Assembly (NCBI GenBank): GCA_964544145.1
Contig: CAZJAT010000033.1
Location: forward strand, 1 to 15,718
From: CAZJAT01 sp964544145
Lineage (GTDB): Bacteria > Hydrothermota > 32-111
Length of the DNA stretch: 15,718 nt
Direction of reading: 5' to 3'
Shown here: positions 14,142 through 15,718 of the stretch, piece by piece
How the letters are laid out: each line of letters opens with the position of its first letter
Numbering within the stretch: position 1 is the stretch's first letter
The notes under the pieces: generated by a model
The model's database searches: none
Seen by the model: only the letters and a program-made list of their open reading frames with translations
Told to the model about the DNA's origin: nothing
Made by a program: the position numbers and the translations under genes

Positions 14142-14384
14142 ATGAAACGAATGATATCACTGATAATAACACTCTCTCTAATAATGGGAGCCGTTATTGT
14201 ATATGCTGGTAATGGCAGAAATGACACGGCAAACAAACAAACGCAGAATCAGTTTACAGACAGGAATAATGATGGAATATGCGATCATTATGAGGAAGGC
14301 AATACATACAGACATAATCAGCATAATAGAAAAAACCTTAAGAATAATCAACGGAATGAACGTAAATACAATGAGAAAAAGTGA
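14142..14384 (+). CDS. Small secreted protein with one EF-hand-type calcium loop
   Basis: An 80-residue protein. Residues 1-22 form a signal peptide (MKRMISLIITLSLIMGAVIV then YA). The mature part contains one full EF-hand loop, DRNNDGICDHYE (40-51), with ligands D40, N42, D44, D48 and E51 and the conserved glycine. The tail is strongly basic and Asn/Lys/Arg-rich (residues 58-80) with no predicted fold. The ATG follows AGGAGG (14131-14136) at 5 nt. It ends at a terminator and is followed by a larger gene with several similar loops, so both may belong to one surface or calcium-binding system. No known family is recognised. Confidence 0.8.
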   Translation: MKRMISLIITLSLIMGAVIVYAGNGRNDTANKQTQNQFTDRNNDGICDHYEEGNTYRHNQHNRKNLKNNQRNERKYNEKK

Positions 14385-14385
14385 T

Positions 14386-14411
14386 AAAAGGGTGGAAAAA
14401 TCCACCCTTTT
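14386..14411 (+). terminator. Intrinsic terminator after the small EF-hand gene
   Basis: An 11-bp perfect stem (AAAAGGGTGGA / TCCACCCTTTT) with an AAAA loop starts 1 bp after the TGA at 14382-14384. The U-tract is only four bases and forms part of the stem, as in the terminator at 5616-5637. Confidence 0.85.
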
Positions 14412-14415
14412 ACAT

Positions 14416-14421
14416 TATAAT
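14416..14421 (+). promoter_or_regulatory. -10 element abutting the EF-hand repeat gene
   Basis: A perfect TATAAT lies exactly 6 nt before the ATG at 14428, the same geometry as at 7258-7270. The -35 position falls in the terminator hairpin and is weak (TGGAAA at 14393-14398). No ribosome binding site is seen, so a leaderless start is suggested. Confidence 0.5.
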
Positions 14422-14427
14422 GTTAAT

Positions 14428-14994
14428 ATGATTAAGATAGTATATATTTTTCTAATGATTGTTATTTCAATAAGCTTGTCAGCAGCAGGCAGCAATCAGG
14501 ATGCCATTAACCCATTTTATGCAGATGAAAATAGAGATGGCATTAATGATCTCTATACAGATATCAATGGGGATGGCAGAAATGATATTAATGGTGAATT
14601 AATGCAGGAAGACATACTGTTTACAGATTTAGATGAAGACGGTATGAATGACGATTTTGCAGATATGGACGGTGATGGGGTCAATGATCTCTATATTGTA
14701 TCAAATAAACTTCCGGTCCTTGACATCAATGGCGATGGATGCAATGACATAACAGGATACAAATTCAAAAAAGGGGATTACGGGGGATATAGATATGGAT
14801 ATGTTGTGGAGGAATGCGGAAGGATAATTGAGGATTATGAAGATAGAGATGGTGATTATATGGATGATCATTATATGCACCAGAATAGAAAACAGATGCA
14901 TGATAAGTTTATTGATGAAGATAATGACGGTATAAGTGATAATAGAAAAAATATGTACAGGAAAGGCAAAAATAAGAAAAATAATAACAATTAG
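14428..14994 (+). CDS. Secreted protein with seven Asp/Asn-rich calcium-loop repeats
   Basis: A 188-residue protein with a signal peptide (MIKIVYIFLMIVISISLSAA, cleavage near residue 20). The mature part has seven loops of the D-x-N/D-x-D-G-x-N/S-D type, at residues 33-41 DENRDGIND, 45-53 DINGDGRND, 67-75 DLDEDGMND, 79-87 DMDGDGVND, 99-107 DINGDGCND, 139-147 DRDGDYMDD (degenerate) and 163-171 DEDNDGISD. Such loops occur in dockerins, thrombospondin type-3 repeats and other calcium-stabilised surface proteins. The C-terminus is a Lys/Asn run. I reject an upstream extension of the frame to 14197 because it reads through the previous gene and terminator in another frame. The gene overlaps the next by a few codons. 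Calcium binding is inferred from ligands. Confidence 0.82.
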   Translation: MIKIVYIFLMIVISISLSAAGSNQDAINPFYADENRDGINDLYTDINGDGRNDINGELMQEDILFTDLDEDGMNDDFADMDGDGVNDLYIVSNKLPVLDINGDGCNDITGYKFKKGDYGGYRYGYVVEECGRIIEDYEDRDGDYMDDHYMHQNRKQMHDKFIDEDNDGISDNRKNMYRKGKNKKNNNN

Positions 14995-15718
14995 TGTATT
15001 CGTAAGTCTATTGTTGACAATAATAAATTTGAATGCAGAGAGTGATTTAACCTTCTTTGCAACTGATAATATTTTCAATTCTTACAGCAAGGAAGCAGAT
15101 TGGGGTATATATTATCACTGGTATGAAGAGACAGACAGTTTACCATTAACAATGTATATTGATGCCTCATTATATCTTCCAATTTTGAATTACACCTTAT
15201 TTTCAGTTCCTTATTCATGCGGGCTCTATGGCAGTTTTATTGATAAAGAAGCATTATTCATGAATTATAATATTTACTTGACAGGAGAACTGTTCTTTGC
15301 AGATTACAATGAAAATATATATGAGATGCCTGGCATTTTCATTTATGCTGAATATAATCCGAATTATTGGATATCAATGGATGCAGGACAGGATATATAT
15401 ACTGATTATTTCAATAATCTAAATGTTTTCAATTCAATTGTTATTGATGAAAAGGTGTCATTAAAATTATTTCTGCCAATGAAATTATCGCTTCATTTTA
15501 ATATACAGGGCGGAATAAAAAAAATGTATAATGAGCATATAACCATTCCCAGATATTCACTGTCACCGCTTGTGTCTATGGGAATAACCGATAATGCAGG
15601 TATTTTTGCTGCATACAAATATGCAAATATTATTAATGATTCCATGCCTTATTATTTTGATGATTCATTTATGGACCATTATTATTATAATGAGAGGTCA
15701 GTATATTGCGGGATAACA
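14972..15718 (+). CDS. Secreted, probably outer-membrane protein (partial, runs off right edge)
   Basis: A reading frame with no stop runs from here to the right edge (249 codons). It begins RKIITISVFVSLLLTIINLN then AES, a good signal peptide, and continues as a Tyr/Phe/Asn-rich sequence with alternating short strands (for example GIYYHWYEETDSLPLTMYID, then LNYTLFSVPYSCGLYGSF). This is typical of an outer-membrane beta-barrel. There is no normal start codon at the signal peptide. An AGGAAAGG (14959-14966) is spaced 5 nt from an ATA at 14972, so AUA initiation is possible. A GTG in frame at 14936 would give a 12-residue longer N-terminus without a good ribosome site. A one-base error in the A-run could also join it to ATG 14950. 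It overlaps the preceding gene. No family is recognised. Confidence 0.65.
   Translation, partial: MRKIITISVFVSLLLTIINLNAESDLTFFATDNIFNSYSKEADWGIYYHWYEETDSLPLTMYIDASLYLPILNYTLFSVPYSCGLYGSFIDKEALFMNYNIYLTGELFFADYNENIYEMPGIFIYAEYNPNYWISMDAGQDIYTDYFNNLNVFNSIVIDEKVSLKLFLPMKLSLHFNIQGGIKKMYNEHITIPRYSLSPLVSMGITDNAGIFAAYKYANIINDSMPYYFDDSFMDHYYYNERSVYCGIT

Noticed and set aside
14197..14427. 77-codon N-terminal extension of the EF-hand repeat protein
   Set aside because: It reads the preceding small gene and its terminator in another frame and would bury the signal peptide that begins at 14428.
14520..14700. Near-repeated DNA around GATGG...AATGATCTCTATA as a repeat element
   Set aside because: It encodes the DG(I/V)NDLY calcium-loop repeats in one frame, so it is an internal protein repeat, not a mobile or CRISPR repeat.

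Overview
The window is AT-rich bacterial DNA with standard stop codons (TGA is used as a stop), very tight gene packing, strong AGGAGG-type ribosome binding sites inside operons and short untranslated leaders. A LolA-like periplasmic protein, a relaxed lipobox (TFSC), secreted acidic calcium-loop proteins and a likely outer-membrane protein suggest a diderm (Gram-negative) organism. Ferrous-iron uptake by Feo and a split transketolase fit an anaerobe. An uncultured lineage such as a spirochaete or a related deep-branching phylum is possible, but the sequence does not settle the phylum. A run of exactly 100 N inside feoB shows that this is a scaffolded draft or metagenome assembly.

Layout. (1) 1-4704, minus strand: an iron regulon read right to left as a DtxR-family repressor, FeoA, FeoB (broken by the assembly gap) and a FeoC-like protein, followed 42 bp later by an ABC exporter ATPase and its permease, which runs off the left edge. 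A consensus-like promoter with a DtxR-box operator over its -10 element drives the set. (2) 4841-5614, plus strand: a LolA-like exported protein, divergent from the feo operon. (3) 5638-7025, minus strand: a four-gene module of a small paralogue-domain protein, a DUF2089 zinc-ribbon/HTH protein, a two-helix membrane protein and a SHOCT-like protein. Three of the four share one short helical-hairpin motif. (4) 7270-8451, plus strand: an isoaspartate-methyltransferase-like protein with a long extra C-terminal domain. (5) 8455-11767, minus strand: the two transketolase halves followed by FtsE and FtsX, all overlapping. (6) 11833-13906, minus strand: a ChaN-like lipoprotein and an RNA m5U methyltransferase. 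(7) 14142 to the right edge, plus strand: two secreted proteins carrying Asp/Asn-rich calcium loops and the start of a Tyr-rich secreted or outer-membrane protein.

How they work together. Region 1 reads as iron-responsive control of Fe(II) import, possibly extended by an exporter. Region 5 couples pentose-phosphate carbon metabolism and division/peptidoglycan-hydrolase control in one transcript. Region 7 looks like a small cell-surface locus. Three genes (7270, 11767, 14428) have a -10 element directly against the ATG and no ribosome binding site, suggesting leaderless transcripts. No RNA genes, CRISPR arrays, insertion sequences or phage genes were seen.
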